Notes: a model not told the origin generated them from the sequence alone. A stretch of DNA of 64,000 bases from Intrasporangium calvum (GCF_028446585.1 NZ_JAPFQL010000003.1:85017-149016); one strand, 5' to 3'. Shown: positions 18,969 through 31,143, counted from the first letter of the stretch. Numbers and translations: made by a program.

Positions 18969-19198
18969 GTGAGGGCACGCGTCCGTGAACGGGTCGACGT
19001 GGTGACGACGCGTTCCCAGGCTGTCGCCCGCGCCTGCCCGTGGAGCTGCACAGCCGACCCGCGGATCACCCGACCATCCAGGTTGATCCACACGCGGTCG
19101 GGGTGGGCCGCGACCACCAACGTCCGCCATCTGCTGCTCCAGCCAGCGGACAAAGGCTCTGAAACGTCGGCGGCGTCACGCGAGACAGGGTTGAAGGT

Positions 19199-19215
19199 CC
19201 CTCGAGTCCCGAGGG
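19199..19215 (-). terminator. Short hairpin just downstream of aroB
   Basis: CCCTCG and CGAGGG form a 6-bp stem with a 5-nt loop, 3 nt after the aroB stop. It is a weak terminator candidate and would separate aroB from the aroQ promoter. Confidence 0.3.
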
Positions 19216-19218
19216 GCG

Positions 19219-20319
19219 TCAGCGGACGGAGACGAGCTCGTACGCTGCTCGGAGCAGTTCCTCCGACGGGCCGGCGAGCCGGGCCGGCTCCGCCAGGCCG
19301 TCGAGGACGACGAAGCGCAGGGTCGAGCCGCGGGCCTTCTTGTCGCGGCTCATCGCGGTGAGCAGCGCCTCGAACCGGTCCGGGCGGTAGGTCGTGGGCA
19401 GGCCGACGGACTCGAGGACGGCTCGATGCCAAGCCACCAGGTCGTCGCCCTCGGGACCCGTGAGGTGGCCGGTCAACCGGGCCAGCTCGGCGACGTAGAC
19501 CATTCCGACGCTGATCGCCTCCCCGTGGCGCCAGGAGAACTGCTCGACCTGCTCGATCGCGTGCCCGAACGTGTGGCCGTAGTTGAGGATCTCGCGGACG
19601 GCGTTGTCCTTCAGGTCGACCGCCACGACGTCGGCCTTCACCCGGATGGCCCGCTCGATCAGCTCACGCAGTCGCGGGTTGTCCGCGCGCCGAGCCGCCG
19701 TGGGGTCCTGTGCCACGAGGTCGAGGATCACCGGGTCGGCGATGAAACCGCACTTGATCACCTCGGCGAGCCCACCGACGAAGTCAGCCTCCGGCAGACT
19801 GCGCAGCACGTCGATGTCACAGAGCACACCCACGGGCGGGTGGAAGGCACCGACGAGGTTCTTGCCCTCCTCGGTGTTGATCCCCGTCTTGCCGCCGACC
19901 GCAGCGTCGACCATGCCGAGCAAGGTGGTCGGGACCTGGACGACCTGCACGCCCCGGAGCCAGGTCGCGGCGACGAAGCCGGCGAGGTCGGTGACCGTCC
20001 CCCCGCCGACGCCGACGATGGCGTCGCTGCGGGTGAACCCCGCTCGTCCGAGGCGGCCCCAGAGTGAGGCGGCGACGGTGGACGTCTTGGCCGACTCCGC
20101 GTCGGGCACCTCGGCCGGCTCAGCGGCATACCCCTTGTCGGTGAGCAGCCCGACGACGCGATCGGCGAGGCCCGAGAGCGTCGGGGGGTGCACGACGAGG
20201 ACGCGCTCGACACCCTCGCGCAAGAGGTCGGCGACCTGCTCCAGCACACCTCCCCCGATGACGACGTCGTAGTCGGATCCCACCGGGATCACCGTTGGCG
20301 CGGTGGACGCCCCGGTCAT
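19219..20319 (-). CDS. aroB: 3-dehydroquinate synthase
   Basis: NAD- and metal-dependent cyclisation of DAHP to dehydroquinate. The 366-residue protein shows the nucleotide-binding GVGGGTVTDLAGFVAATWLRG, PTTLLGMVDAAVGGKTGIN, the metal-binding EVIKCGFI region and NYGHTFGHAIEQ. The frame is open far upstream as a shadow; MTGASTAP at ATG 20319 overlaps the aroK stop (ATGA). A copy of the GTATGCCGCTG repeat falls in codons for GYAAEPAE. Confidence 0.96.
   Translation of the reverse strand: MTGASTAPTVIPVGSDYDVVIGGGVLEQVADLLREGVERVLVVHPPTLSGLADRVVGLLTDKGYAAEPAEVPDAESAKTSTVAASLWGRLGRAGFTRSDAIVGVGGGTVTDLAGFVAATWLRGVQVVQVPTTLLGMVDAAVGGKTGINTEEGKNLVGAFHPPVGVLCDIDVLRSLPEADFVGGLAEVIKCGFIADPVILDLVAQDPTAARRADNPRLRELIERAIRVKADVVAVDLKDNAVREILNYGHTFGHAIEQVEQFSWRHGEAISVGMVYVAELARLTGHLTGPEGDDLVAWHRAVLESVGLPTTYRPDRFEALLTAMSRDKKARGSTLRFVVLDGLAEPARLAGPSEELLRAAYELVSVR
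20121..20131 (-). repeat. GTATGCCGCTG repeat, inside aroB
   Basis: Coding-sense copy followed by AGCCGGCC. The 19-base string matches the copy in the coaBC linker exactly. It encodes Tyr-Ala-Ala-Glu-Pro-Ala. Confidence 0.8.
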
Positions 20320-20837
20320 GCCGGGTCTCCGTCGAGAAGGCCCGCGACCTCGGCGGCGACCTCCTCGGGGCTGCGGCCCGCGGTGTCGACGCGGTGGGTC
20401 GCCACTCGTTCGTAGGTGCTCCGGCGAGCGTTCATCATGGCGACCCACGATGCTCTGGGGTTGACCGTGAGCAGCGGCCGCGAGCGGTCGAAACCCACCC
20501 GCTTGCTCGCGTCGGCGATCCCGACGTCGAGGAAGACGACGAGGTGGCCCTGGAGGGCTGCTTCGGTGCGTGGGTCCATGACCGCGCCGCCGCCGAGCGC
20601 CACGACGCCTCGCTCCTCGGCGAGCGCGCGGGCCACCTCGGTTCGCTCCAGCTCGCGGAAGGCCGGCTCGCCGTCGTCGACGAAGATGTCGGAGATCGAC
20701 TTGCCGACGGCCGCCTCGATGGCGGCGTCGGTGTCGTGCAGGCCCGCGCCGAGCCGCTCCGCGAGCGCGCGACCCACGGTCGACTTGCCCGCGCCCGGGG
20801 GGCCGACGAGGACGACGGCCGGACGCTGTGTCGTCAC
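20316..20837 (-). CDS. aroK: Shikimate kinase
   Basis: Phosphorylates shikimate at O3. The 173-residue protein has Walker [10 protein letters not shown] at about 13-21, DTDAAIE with the shikimate-binding Asp, GGGAVMD and the lid-region arginine in FDRSRPLL. The upstream extension of the frame is shadow; GTG at 20837 overlaps the aroC stop (GTGA). A GTG three bases earlier is an alternative. The stop overlaps aroB. Confidence 0.95.
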   Translation of the reverse strand: MTTQRPAVVLVGPPGAGKSTVGRALAERLGAGLHDTDAAIEAAVGKSISDIFVDDGEPAFRELERTEVARALAEERGVVALGGGAVMDPRTEAALQGHLVVFLDVGIADASKRVGFDRSRPLLTVNPRASWVAMMNARRSTYERVATHRVDTAGRSPEEVAAEVAGLLDGDPA

Positions 20838-22054
20838 CACGTGCGCAGCCCCTCCGGGATCGCCGCGAGGTAGGCAGCGTGGTTGCGTGCGGTCTCGGGC
20901 ACCGAGTCGCCGCCGAACTTCTCGAGGCAGGCCTCGGCCAGGACCAGCGCGACCATCGCCTCGGCGACGACGCCCGCCGCCGGCACCGCGCACACGTCGG
21001 AACGCTGGTGGATCGCCGTCGCCGGCTCACCGGTCGCCACATCGATCGTCGAGAGCGCCCTGGGCACGGTGCTGATCGGCTTCATCGCGGCGCGCACCCG
21101 CAGCGGCTGGCCGGTGGACATGCCGCCCTCGGTGCCGCCGGCCCGACCGGTGCGGCGGCGGATCGTGCCGTCGACGAGGTCCATCTCGTCGTGCGCCTCG
21201 GACCCGCGCCGCCGCGCCGTCTCGAAGCCGTCCCCGACCTCGACGCCCTTGATCGCCTGGATGCTCATCAGCGCCGCGGCGAGCCGGGCATCGAGCTTGC
21301 GGTCCCAGTGGACGTGCGAGCCGAGCCCCGGCGGCAGGCCGTAGGCGAGCACCTCCACGACCCCGCCCAGAGTGTCGCCGTCCTTGCGCGCCGCGTCGAC
21401 CTCGGCGACCATCGCGGCCGAGCCGGCCTCGTCGAGCGTCCGCACCGGGTCTGCGTCGAGCCGCTGCACGTCGTCCGGAGTCGGCAGCACGGCGTCGGCT
21501 GCGACGGCCGCGGTCCCGATCGACACCGTGTGCGAGACGAGGCGGATGCCGTAGGCCTGCTGGAGGAAGCGCGCGGCGACCTCACCCACGGCGACACGCG
21601 CGGCCGTCTCGCGGGCCGAGGCCCGCTCCAGGACGGGCCGGGCATCGTCGTGGCCGTACTTCTGCATCCCGACGAGGTCCGCGTGACCCGGGCGAGGGCG
21701 CGTCAGCGGCTTGTTGCGGGCGATCTCCTTCTCGGCGTTGACGTCGTCCGCGGCGGCCAGGTCGTCGGCGCTGACCGGGTCGGGGCTCATCACCGTCGTC
21801 CACTTGGGCCACTCGGAGTTGCCGATGCGGATGGCGACCGGAGAGCCGAGGGTGCGGCCGTGGCGCACTCCCCCGAGGAACTCGACCTCGTCCTGCTCGA
21901 ACTTCATCCGCGCCCCGCGGCCGTAGCCGAGTCGACGCCGGGCCAGGGCTGCCTGCAGGTCCGTCGAGGACACCTCGACCCCTGCCGGAAGACCTTCGAT
22001 CATGGCCACGAGTGCGGGTCCGTGCGACTCACCCGCGGTCAACCAACGCAACAT
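20834..22054 (-). CDS. aroC: Chorismate synthase
   Basis: Last common step of the aromatic pathway: FMN-dependent elimination of phosphate from EPSP. The 406-residue protein begins [20 protein letters not shown] and includes [29 protein letters not shown] and [16 protein letters not shown], all family signatures. ATG at 22054 starts the usual N-terminus. It heads the coupled set aroC-aroK-aroB and ends 4 nt inside aroK. Confidence 0.97.
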   Translation of the reverse strand: MLRWLTAGESHGPALVAMIEGLPAGVEVSSTDLQAALARRRLGYGRGARMKFEQDEVEFLGGVRHGRTLGSPVAIRIGNSEWPKWTTVMSPDPVSADDLAAADDVNAEKEIARNKPLTRPRPGHADLVGMQKYGHDDARPVLERASARETAARVAVGEVAARFLQQAYGIRLVSHTVSIGTAAVAADAVLPTPDDVQRLDADPVRTLDEAGSAAMVAEVDAARKDGDTLGGVVEVLAYGLPPGLGSHVHWDRKLDARLAAALMSIQAIKGVEVGDGFETARRRGSEAHDEMDLVDGTIRRRTGRAGGTEGGMSTGQPLRVRAAMKPISTVPRALSTIDVATGEPATAIHQRSDVCAVPAAGVVAEAMVALVLAEACLEKFGGDSVPETARNHAAYLAAIPEGLRTW

Positions 22055-22124
22055 GCGTCGATCCTCCCACGCAGCCGGCGGGCGCCCGGACGGACGCCCG
22101 CCAAGCGGACGAGGAGCGGGGGCC

Positions 22125-22700
22125 TCAGAGCTCGTCGGGTGGGAGGACCGTCAGGACCCGCGTGATGAACTCGTGGAACTCCTGCATGAAGGTGCGCAGG
22201 AAGGCCTCGGTCTCCGGGTCCGAGACCTCCCCGGAGTCGCTGAACACGTCCGGCCTGAACTGGATGTAGGCCTCGACGGCGTTCATCAGCGGACTGTTGC
22301 AGAAGGCGAGGACCTGCTTGAGGCTCTGCTGCCCCACCGCGGTGCCGATCGCCCCGGGAGACGCACCGATGACCGCGGACGGCTTGCGGGCGAACGAGTT
22401 CTGGCCCCATGGCCGGCTCGCCCAGTCGATGGCGTTCTTCAACGCCCCCGGGATGGACCTGTTGTACTCCGGCGTGACGAAGAGGACCGCGTCGACCGAG
22501 GCGATGGCCTCTTTCAGGGCGCGCCCCTCGGGCGGGAAGTCCGCGTCGTAGTCGTAGCTGTAGAGCGGCAGGTTGCCGATGGGGATCTCGGTGAACTCCA
22601 TGTTCGCGGGCGCCACCCGAAGCAGCGCCTTGGAGAGCGTCCGGTTGATCGATGCCGTGGCCAGGCTTCCGACGAAGTAGCCCACCTTCTGCGTGGTCAT
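22125..22700 (-). CDS. NADPH-dependent FMN reductase family protein
   Basis: Flavodoxin-fold oxidoreductase of 191 residues. [22 protein letters not shown] (5-26) is the FMN phosphate loop of the azoreductase/chromate-reductase group, and [22 protein letters not shown] is the family hallmark. It may reduce quinones or free flavin. ATG at 22700 is set by homology, with GGAAGGG about 12 nt upstream. It sits between aroC and the prepilin peptidase with its own upstream gap. Since chorismate synthase needs reduced FMN, a supporting role is conceivable but is only an inference from position. Confidence 0.85.
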   Translation of the reverse strand: MTTQKVGYFVGSLATASINRTLSKALLRVAPANMEFTEIPIGNLPLYSYDYDADFPPEGRALKEAIASVDAVLFVTPEYNRSIPGALKNAIDWASRPWGQNSFARKPSAVIGASPGAIGTAVGQQSLKQVLAFCNSPLMNAVEAYIQFRPDVFSDSGEVSDPETEAFLRTFMQEFHEFITRVLTVLPPDEL

Positions 22701-22747
22701 GCTCGTCCCCTTCCGATGGTCGGGTAATGCAGGACCGTGGCCCCCTA

Positions 22748-22773
22748 CCCCGTTGAACGGTGTGGCAACGGGG
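22748..22773 (-). terminator. Hairpin downstream of the prepilin peptidase gene
   Basis: CCCCGTTG and CAACGGGG make an 8-bp stem with a 10-nt loop, 21 nt after the prepilin peptidase stop. No U-tract. Confidence 0.4.
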
Positions 22774-22794
22774 GGTCGAGTCAGGACCCGACGA

Positions 22795-23496
22795 TCAGGG
22801 GAAGAGCTGCACCTCGGTGACGAGGGCGACGAGGGCCCCGACGAGCATCCACGGGCCGAAGGCGATGTGGTCCTTGCGCGAGCCGCGTCGCAGCACGATG
22901 CGGCCGAGGCCGTAGGCCCCCGACAGCAGGAACGCCGCATAGGTGGCGATGACGGGACCCCACGCGGACAGGTAGCCGGTGGCCACGCCGACCAGTCCCG
23001 CGAGCGTCACGTCCCCGAGACCGAAGCCACTGCGCAGCAACGCCGCGAGGAGGGCGAGGAGGAAGTAGAGCGTCCACAGGACAGCCCCCGCGATGATCGC
23101 GCGACGGAAGGCTGCCCAGTCACCCGAGGCCAACGAGGCCAGTGCGAGCTGCCCGACGAGCATCGGGTATGCCGGGCGGGTGAGGCCGTGCGGGAGACGG
23201 TGGACATCCGCGTCGACCCACGCCAGCGCCACGCCGACGGCGGCAAGACCGAGGTAGGCCGGAGCGAGGGCGTAGTGGGCGGTGGGCCCGAACCGCCAGG
23301 CGAGCACGCCCCAGAGGAGCGCAAGGCCCGTCGCCACCGCCCACACCGGCAGCCGGGGACCCGGCCCGGTCTCGTGGTCGAGTCGATAGCCCAGGGTCGC
23401 GAGACGGGATCCGAGCAGGTGGCCCACCGCGGCGCCGGCGACGACGAGGGCGGCGACGTACCACCAGGGCGTCGGGGGGAAGTGGGCCCAGGTCAT
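22795..23496 (-). CDS. A24-family prepilin peptidase (type IV leader peptidase)
   Basis: Membrane aspartyl protease of 233 residues that would cut the leader from type IV pilin-like or Flp/Tad prepilins. The two catalytic aspartates are in AWVDADVHRLPH and GFGLGDVTL, the FGxGDxK-type motif reading FGLGDVT. IAFGPWMLVGAL near the C-terminus is also typical. About seven hydrophobic segments are visible, and there is no N-terminal methyltransferase domain. ATG at 23496 overlaps the aroE stop (ATGA), so it is coupled to aroE. No pilin or Tad gene is in the window, so its substrate is elsewhere. Confidence 0.88.
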   Translation of the reverse strand: MTWAHFPPTPWWYVAALVVAGAAVGHLLGSRLATLGYRLDHETGPGPRLPVWAVATGLALLWGVLAWRFGPTAHYALAPAYLGLAAVGVALAWVDADVHRLPHGLTRPAYPMLVGQLALASLASGDWAAFRRAIIAGAVLWTLYFLLALLAALLRSGFGLGDVTLAGLVGVATGYLSAWGPVIATYAAFLLSGAYGLGRIVLRRGSRKDHIAFGPWMLVGALVALVTEVQLFP

Positions 23497-24350
23497 CCGG
23501 CGGACCGCTGCGCGAGAGCGGCGGCGAGCGCGGCCCGCATCGCCGCGAGCGGCGCCGGGCGGCCGGTCATGAGCCGGACCTGCTCGGTCGCCTGGTGCAG
23601 GAGCATCGCCGTGCCCTCCTGGATCACCCAGCCAGCCGCAGCGGCCGCCTCCTGCAGCGGCGTCCGCCCGGACCCGTAGACCACGTCGAGCAGGACCTGC
23701 CCACCCGTCTGCGTGGCAGGCGGAAAGTCGGGCAGCCCACCCACCACGTGCGGCGGGACGGTGCTGATGACGACGTCTGCGGGCAGCCACTGGCCCATCG
23801 ACACCTGTGCGACCTCGAGGCCGGCTCGACCGGCCTGGTCGAGGGTCTCGGGCCGGACCCGGTCGCGGACCATGAAGGTGATCCGGCGGGTGCCGGCGGC
23901 GGCGAGCGCCGCGACGGCCGAGCGGGCCGTTGCCCCGCTCCCGAGGAGGAGGGCGTGCGAGGGCGTCAGGCACCCGGCCTCCCGCAGGGCGACCTGGATG
24001 CCGTGGACGTCGGTGTTGTGCGCCGTCCACCCTGCGTCGCTGCGGACCAGGGTGTTGGCGGCCCCCGTCTCTGCGGCGGTGTCGGTGACCTGGTCGGCTG
24101 CCGCGAGGGCCGCCTCCTTGAGCGGCATGGTCAGGGACAGCCCCCGCCACGAGTCGTCCAGCGCTCGGAACGCCTCGTCGAAGCTCCCCTCGTCGACCTC
24201 CCGGCGCTCGTAGGTCCAGTCCGTCAGGCCCAGCGCGGCATAGGCGGCCCGGTGGAGGACCGGCGACAGTGAGTGCGCGATCGGTGACCCCCACACCGCG
24301 CACCGGACGGGCGTCACGGTGTCGGGCCCGTCACCCCGCGGGCACCGCAC
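23493..24350 (-). CDS. aroE: Shikimate dehydrogenase
   Basis: NADP-dependent reduction of 3-dehydroshikimate. The 285-residue protein has the shikimate-binding SPIAHSLSPVLHRAAY, the catalytic Lys in LTMPLKEAAL, TGAANTL, HNTDVHGI and the NADP loop LLGSGATARSAVAAL. GTG at 24350 is the longest start; GTG at 24317, beginning VTPVRCAVWGSP, fits family length equally well. It follows mltG by 22 nt and overlaps the prepilin peptidase by 4 nt. Confidence 0.93.
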   Translation of the reverse strand: MRCPRGDGPDTVTPVRCAVWGSPIAHSLSPVLHRAAYAALGLTDWTYERREVDEGSFDEAFRALDDSWRGLSLTMPLKEAALAAADQVTDTAAETGAANTLVRSDAGWTAHNTDVHGIQVALREAGCLTPSHALLLGSGATARSAVAALAAAGTRRITFMVRDRVRPETLDQAGRAGLEVAQVSMGQWLPADVVISTVPPHVVGGLPDFPPATQTGGQVLLDVVYGSGRTPLQEAAAAAGWVIQEGTAMLLHQATEQVRLMTGRPAPLAAMRAALAAALAQRSAG

Positions 24351-24372
24351 ACCACCGGGCCGGCGGGGTCGC

Positions 24373-25581
24373 TCAACACTTGCCCTTGTTGGCCTGGCAC
24401 CACGCCTGGAACTCCGCGACGTTGGCCTGGTGCTCCTCGAACGTCACGGCGAACTTCGTCGTGCCCTTGGCCGGGTCCACGGTGACGAAGTAGAGCCACG
24501 GACCGTCGGCCGGCTGGGCGGCCGCCTTGATGGCGCTCTCGCCGGGGTTGCCGATGGGCCCGGGCGGCAGGCCCTTGACCCGGTAGGTGTTGTAGGGGCT
24601 GTCGCTGGCCCGGTCCTTGTCCGTGGTGGTGATCCCGTGCTTGCCGATGGCGTAGTTGACGGTGGAGTCGAACTGCAGGGGCATGTCCTCGGCCAGGCGG
24701 TTCTCGACGACGCGCGCCACCTTGGGACGGTCGGCCTCGAACCGGGCCTCCGCCTCGACGAGGCTGGCGACGACCATGGTCCGTTCCATCTGCTCGGGCG
24801 CCACGCCGAGCGCCTCGAGTCGCTTGGTCGTCTCGGCGACCATGCGCGCGAGGTGGTCCGCTGCCGTCGTGTCCGGCTCGAACTCGTAGCTGGCCGGGAA
24901 GAGGTAGCCCTCGACGTTGCCCTTGGCCGACGCGGGCAGTCCGAGTGCCTCCGCGTCCTTGGCGGCGCGCTCGTACTCTGCCACCGGGATCCCGGTGGCC
25001 TCGGACAGGATGGGGTAGATCTCCTTGGCCCACTTGCCCTCCGGGACGACGGCGCGGGTCACGATCCGGTTGGCGGGGTCGACGAGGACGGCCAGGGCGT
25101 CGGTGGCCTTCATCTGCTTCTGCATCTCGTAGACGCCCGGCTGGATGCCTGCACTCCTGGGCTCGTTCTTGGCGGCCTCGATGAAGGCCTTGGTCGACTT
25201 GACGACGTCCTCGTCCGCGAGGACCCGGGCGATGGCGGATCCACCCGCGCCCTGCTCCACGGTGATGCGCACCGTCCCGGACCCGGGGCCCGGATAGTCG
25301 TTGGACTCGAGGAACTCCGCCACCACGGGGCGCAGGTAGGTGTAGGCGATGGCGACTCCGCCGCCGACGACCGCGAGGGCGAGCACGATGACGGCGAGCC
25401 GGCGCAGGACCGAGGGCTTGCCCTTGGAGCGACGACCACCACGGCGGGACTGTCGCAACGCGGCCAGCTCGGCCTCCCGCGCCTCGCGCCGGGTCAGCGG
25501 GCGCGACGCCGGCGACGGTGCGGCACCGGCTCGGGGCTCCTCCTCGTCACCGAAGATGGAGGTCTCGAGGTGGTCCTTCAT
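24373..25581 (-). CDS. mltG: Endolytic murein transglycosylase MltG (YceG family)
   Basis: Membrane-anchored lytic transglycosylase thought to end nascent glycan strands. The 402-residue protein has a charged cytoplasmic head (1-60), one transmembrane helix (about 61-83, RRLAVIVLALAVVGGGVAIA) and a YceG domain with the catalytic Glu in VVASLVEAEA and the C-terminal YNTYRVKGLPPGPIGNPG. GTG/ATG at 25581 overlaps ruvX by 4 nt. The order ruvX-mltG-aroE is standard in actinobacteria. Confidence 0.95.
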   Translation of the reverse strand: MKDHLETSIFGDEEEPRAGAAPSPASRPLTRREAREAELAALRQSRRGGRRSKGKPSVLRRLAVIVLALAVVGGGVAIAYTYLRPVVAEFLESNDYPGPGSGTVRITVEQGAGGSAIARVLADEDVVKSTKAFIEAAKNEPRSAGIQPGVYEMQKQMKATDALAVLVDPANRIVTRAVVPEGKWAKEIYPILSEATGIPVAEYERAAKDAEALGLPASAKGNVEGYLFPASYEFEPDTTAADHLARMVAETTKRLEALGVAPEQMERTMVVASLVEAEARFEADRPKVARVVENRLAEDMPLQFDSTVNYAIGKHGITTTDKDRASDSPYNTYRVKGLPPGPIGNPGESAIKAAAQPADGPWLYFVTVDPAKGTTKFAVTFEEHQANVAEFQAWCQANKGKC

Positions 25582-26075
25582 CGACGGCGTTCCTTCTTCC
25601 GTGGTTTGCCGAGCGAGACGATCTCACCCGCAGGTCTTCCTGTTGATGCCTCGGTGTCGAGCGCGGACTGCAGGATGAGCACCGCGGCGGCCTGGTCGAC
25701 CACTGACCGTTGCCCCCGGCCGGGCACTCCGCTCTCGCGTAGTCTCTGGTGCGCCGTGACGGTGGTCAAGCGTTCGTCGACGAGGCGCACGGCCACCGGG
25801 GAAACCAGCGCGGCCAACCGGGCAGCGTAGTCGCGCGCCCCCTTGGCGGCCTCGCCCTCGGCACCGGACAGGAGCCGCGGGAGACCGACGACGATCTCGA
25901 GGGCTGCGCGCTCCGCGACCAGTCCCGCGATGGTCTCGAGGTCGGCGGAGCCGCCCAGGTCACGGGCGAGCGTCTCCACGGGATGCGCGAACGTGCCCGA
26001 GGGGTCGGAGGCGGCGACACCGACGCGGGCGTTGCCCACGTCGATGCCGATCCGCACCCCGGGTCGGGCCGGCAC
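25578..26075 (-). CDS. ruvX: Pre-16S rRNA processing nuclease RuvX (YqgF)
   Basis: RNase H-like nuclease implicated in maturation of the 16S 5' end. The 165-residue protein shows RIGIDVGNARVGVAASDPSG, VGLPRLLSGAEG, the DERLTTVTAHQRL motif and SVVDQAAAVLILQSAL, all typical of YqgF. It lies 2 nt after alaS and overlaps mltG by 4 nt. Confidence 0.94.
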   Translation of the reverse strand: MPARPGVRIGIDVGNARVGVAASDPSGTFAHPVETLARDLGGSADLETIAGLVAERAALEIVVGLPRLLSGAEGEAAKGARDYAARLAALVSPVAVRLVDERLTTVTAHQRLRESGVPGRGQRSVVDQAAAVLILQSALDTEASTGRPAGEIVSLGKPRKKERRR

Positions 26076-26077
26076 CG

Positions 26078-28750
<2,673 letters not shown>

Positions 28751-28916
28751 GGTTCAGGTCCTTGCTGATGTGGGTGGGATGAGGTCGGGGCGGGGGCAAC
28801 CGGGGCTCACGCGCGCGCGGCTGACCCCCGGGGAGCTCGGGCCCACCCGGCGACTCGCACACCCGTCCGGTGTCGTCGCACCGGTCCGGTCATCTCGCAC
28901 ACATCCATGACCTCTA

Positions 28917-28922
28917 ACCCTA
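28917..28922 (-). promoter_or_regulatory. Candidate -10 box of alaS
   Basis: TAGGGT on the minus strand, just downstream of the inverted-repeat hairpin. The leader would be about 160 nt. I see no T-box features in it. Confidence 0.35.
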
Positions 28923-28970
28923 GCCGACCCACGCGGTGCCCGCCGAAAGCCGACGGAGCCGGGCGGCGGG

Positions 28971-29014
28971 AGCGAGCCCAGCGGCATACGACATCTGCCG
29001 TATGCCGCTGGGCT
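28971..29014 (-). terminator. Inverted pair of GTATGCCGCTG repeats forming a 16-bp hairpin
   Basis: AGCCCAGCGGCATACG (28975-28990) and CGTATGCCGCTGGGCT (28999-29014) are perfect complements around an 8-nt loop. The left copy extends to the 20-base form at 28971. The structure starts 36 nt after the stop of the last transporter gene and just before the alaS promoter, so it probably terminates that operon. No U-tract follows. Confidence 0.75.
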
Positions 29015-29050
29015 GGGTGGGCGCGGACGCCCGCCCCGCGCCGAGCGGGG

Positions 29051-30106
29051 TCACCCGCGTCGGGTGGGCACCTCGCCGGTGGCCGCGCCGCGGACCTCCG
29101 GGAAGTGGCACGCGTGCAGGTGGGCCCCCGCGTCGGGCGTCGAGCCCGCGGGCCTCGGGGCGGCCTCGACGAGCGGAGGCTCCTGCCGGTAGCAGATCTC
29201 CCGCACCTTCCAGCAGCGCGTCCGGAACCGACAGCCGCTCGGCGGGTCGATCGGGCTGGGCACGTCCCCGACCAGGCGAATCCGCTCCCTCGGTGCGGCG
29301 CCGCGTGCGACGTTGATGTCGGGAGCCGCCGAGAGCAGGGCCTGGGTGTAGGGGTGACGGGGGGACGTGTAGATCTGCTGCCGGTCGCCGTACTCGACGA
29401 TCTTGCCCAGATACATCACCGCGACGTCGTCACAGAAGTGCCGGACCACGCCCAGGTCGTGCGCGACGAGGACGAAGGCGAGACCGAGCTCCGTGCGGAG
29501 CCCGGCGAGCAGGTTCATGACCTGCGCCTGGATGGACACGTCCAGGGCCGACACGGGCTCGTCGGCGATGATGAGCCGCGGCTCGACGGCCAGCGCGCGA
29601 GCGATCCCGATCCGCTGACGCTGCCCACCCGAGAACTCGGAAGGGTAACGGTTGGCATGCTCCGGCCCGAGGCCGACGAGCTCGAGCAGCTCGGCGACGC
29701 GCGCCTTCTCCCGACCGGCGTGCAGGCCGTGGACGCGCAACGGGGTCGTCAGGATCGAGCCGACCGTGTGGCGGGGGTTGAGCGAGCTGTACGGATCCTG
29801 GAAGACCATCTGGACATCCCTGCGGAACGCCCTCAGCTGCGACTCCGCCGCGTGGGTGATGTCGCGACCATCGAACTCGATCCGCCCGCCGGTCGGCTCG
29901 TCGAGCCGCGTGAGGAGCCGCGCGGCGGTCGACTTGCCACAGCCCGACTCGCCGACGATCCCGAGGGTCCGACCGGCCTGCACGGTCAGGTCGATCCCGT
30001 CGACGGCCTTGACGGTCGACCTGACCATCCGCAGCCCCTCAACGTGCCGGACCGGGAAGTGCCGCTCGAGACGGGTCGCCCTGAGCAGCGCGGATCCGGC
30101 CGTCAT
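29051..30106 (-). CDS. Peptide ABC transporter ATP-binding protein (DppF/OppF type)
   Basis: Cytoplasmic ATPase of a dipeptide/oligopeptide importer, 351 residues. Walker A is GESGCGKST, the signature [15 protein letters not shown], Walker [15 protein letters not shown], and the switch His is in LVAHDLGVV. The C-terminal oligopeptide domain has clustered cysteines ([23 protein letters not shown]) as in DppF. ATG at 30106 follows GGAGGT and overlaps the upstream ATPase gene by 4 nt; an earlier in-frame start gives 16 more residues without homology. It is the last gene of the operon. Confidence 0.93.
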   Translation of the reverse strand: MTAGSALLRATRLERHFPVRHVEGLRMVRSTVKAVDGIDLTVQAGRTLGIVGESGCGKSTAARLLTRLDEPTGGRIEFDGRDITHAAESQLRAFRRDVQMVFQDPYSSLNPRHTVGSILTTPLRVHGLHAGREKARVAELLELVGLGPEHANRYPSEFSGGQRQRIGIARALAVEPRLIIADEPVSALDVSIQAQVMNLLAGLRTELGLAFVLVAHDLGVVRHFCDDVAVMYLGKIVEYGDRQQIYTSPRHPYTQALLSAAPDINVARGAAPRERIRLVGDVPSPIDPPSGCRFRTRCWKVREICYRQEPPLVEAAPRPAGSTPDAGAHLHACHFPEVRGAATGEVPTRRG

Positions 30107-31143
30107 CGCAGACCTCCTGCATCGATGGCCGTGACCGGATCCTCCAGGTGGCACCGCACGTGCCGGTGCGACTCGCCCGGAGCCGCTCGCCAGGCCGGGA
30201 CCTCAGTCCGGCACGGAGCGCCCACCCGGTCGCTGAACACGCAGCGCGGATGGAACGCACACCCCGGCGGCGGGGCCAGGAGGCTGGGCGGGTTGCCGGG
30301 GATGGTGCGCAGCAGCCCGAGGTCCGCGGAGGGTGAGGGCAGCGACTGCAGGAGCGCCTCGGTGTAGGGGTGCGAGGGACGTCCGAGCACCTGCCTCGCG
30401 GGACCCTGCTCCACGGCCCGGCCGGCATACATGACGAGCAGGTCGTCGGCCGTCTCGGCGACGACCGCGAGGTCGTGCGTGATGAGGATGACCGCTGAGC
30501 CGAACTCACGACGGAGGTCTCCGAGCAGGTCCAGGATCTGCGCCTGGACCGTCACGTCGAGCGCCGTCGTCGGCTCGTCCGCGATGAGCAGCCTCGGGTT
30601 GTTGACGAGCCCGAGCGCGATCATGGCCCGCTGGCGCATCCCGCCCGAGAACTCGTGCGGGAACTGGTTCGCCCTGCGGTGCGGGTTGGGGATCCCGACG
30701 CGGTCGAGCATCTCCACCGCGCGGCGCTGGGCCACGGCCTTGCTCACGGGGTGGTGGGCCCGATACGCCTCGGCGATCTGCCGGCCCACCTTGTGGAACG
30801 GGTGCAGGGCGCTGAGGGGGTCCTGGAAGACCATCGCGGCCGTCGTGCTGCGCAGTGCCTGCAGCATCCACTCCGGCGCGCCGACGACCTCTTCCCCCTC
30901 GAGGCGGATGCTGCCGCTGATCCTCGTCCGCCGCGGGTCATGCAGCCCGAGGACCGCCATGCTGGCCACGGTCTTGCCCGAACCGGACTCACCGACGATC
31001 GCGAGCGTGCGGCCGAGACGCGCCTGGAAGCTGAGCCCCGAGACCGCCTGCAGGAGACCTTCGTCCGTGGGGAACGCGATGGACAGGTCGGTGACGTCGA
31101 GCACCACGTCTGCGGGCGGGTCGACCCTGCCGTCGGGGATCAC
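30103..31143 (-). CDS. Peptide ABC transporter ATP-binding protein (DppD/OppD type)
   Basis: The second ATPase of the importer, 346 residues. It has [17 protein letters not shown] (Walker A), [37 protein letters not shown] and the His switch in LITHDLAVV. The oligo_HPY tail contains [12 protein letters not shown]. The pairing of a D-type and an F-type ATPase is typical for Dpp/Opp. GTG at 31143 overlaps the permease stop (GTGA), and its stop overlaps the next ATPase. Confidence 0.93.
   Translation of the reverse strand: MIPDGRVDPPADVVLDVTDLSIAFPTDEGLLQAVSGLSFQARLGRTLAIVGESGSGKTVASMAVLGLHDPRRTRISGSIRLEGEEVVGAPEWMLQALRSTTAAMVFQDPLSALHPFHKVGRQIAEAYRAHHPVSKAVAQRRAVEMLDRVGIPNPHRRANQFPHEFSGGMRQRAMIALGLVNNPRLLIADEPTTALDVTVQAQILDLLGDLRREFGSAVILITHDLAVVAETADDLLVMYAGRAVEQGPARQVLGRPSHPYTEALLQSLPSPSADLGLLRTIPGNPPSLLAPPPGCAFHPRCVFSDRVGAPCRTEVPAWRAAPGESHRHVRCHLEDPVTAIDAGGLR

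Larger units (their letters stand above)
28751..29050. other. 300-bp gap between the dpp operon end and alaS
   Basis: Contains no gene I can support. It holds a small CCGGTG/CACCGG hairpin (28867-28884) in the alaS leader, the candidate alaS -10 box, and the inverted pair of repeat copies that follows the peptide-transporter operon. Confidence 0.7.

Noticed and set aside
28751..28916. T-box riboswitch in the alaS leader
   Set aside because: The long leader suggested one, but no T-box sequence (TGGNACC-type) or terminator alternative is visible.
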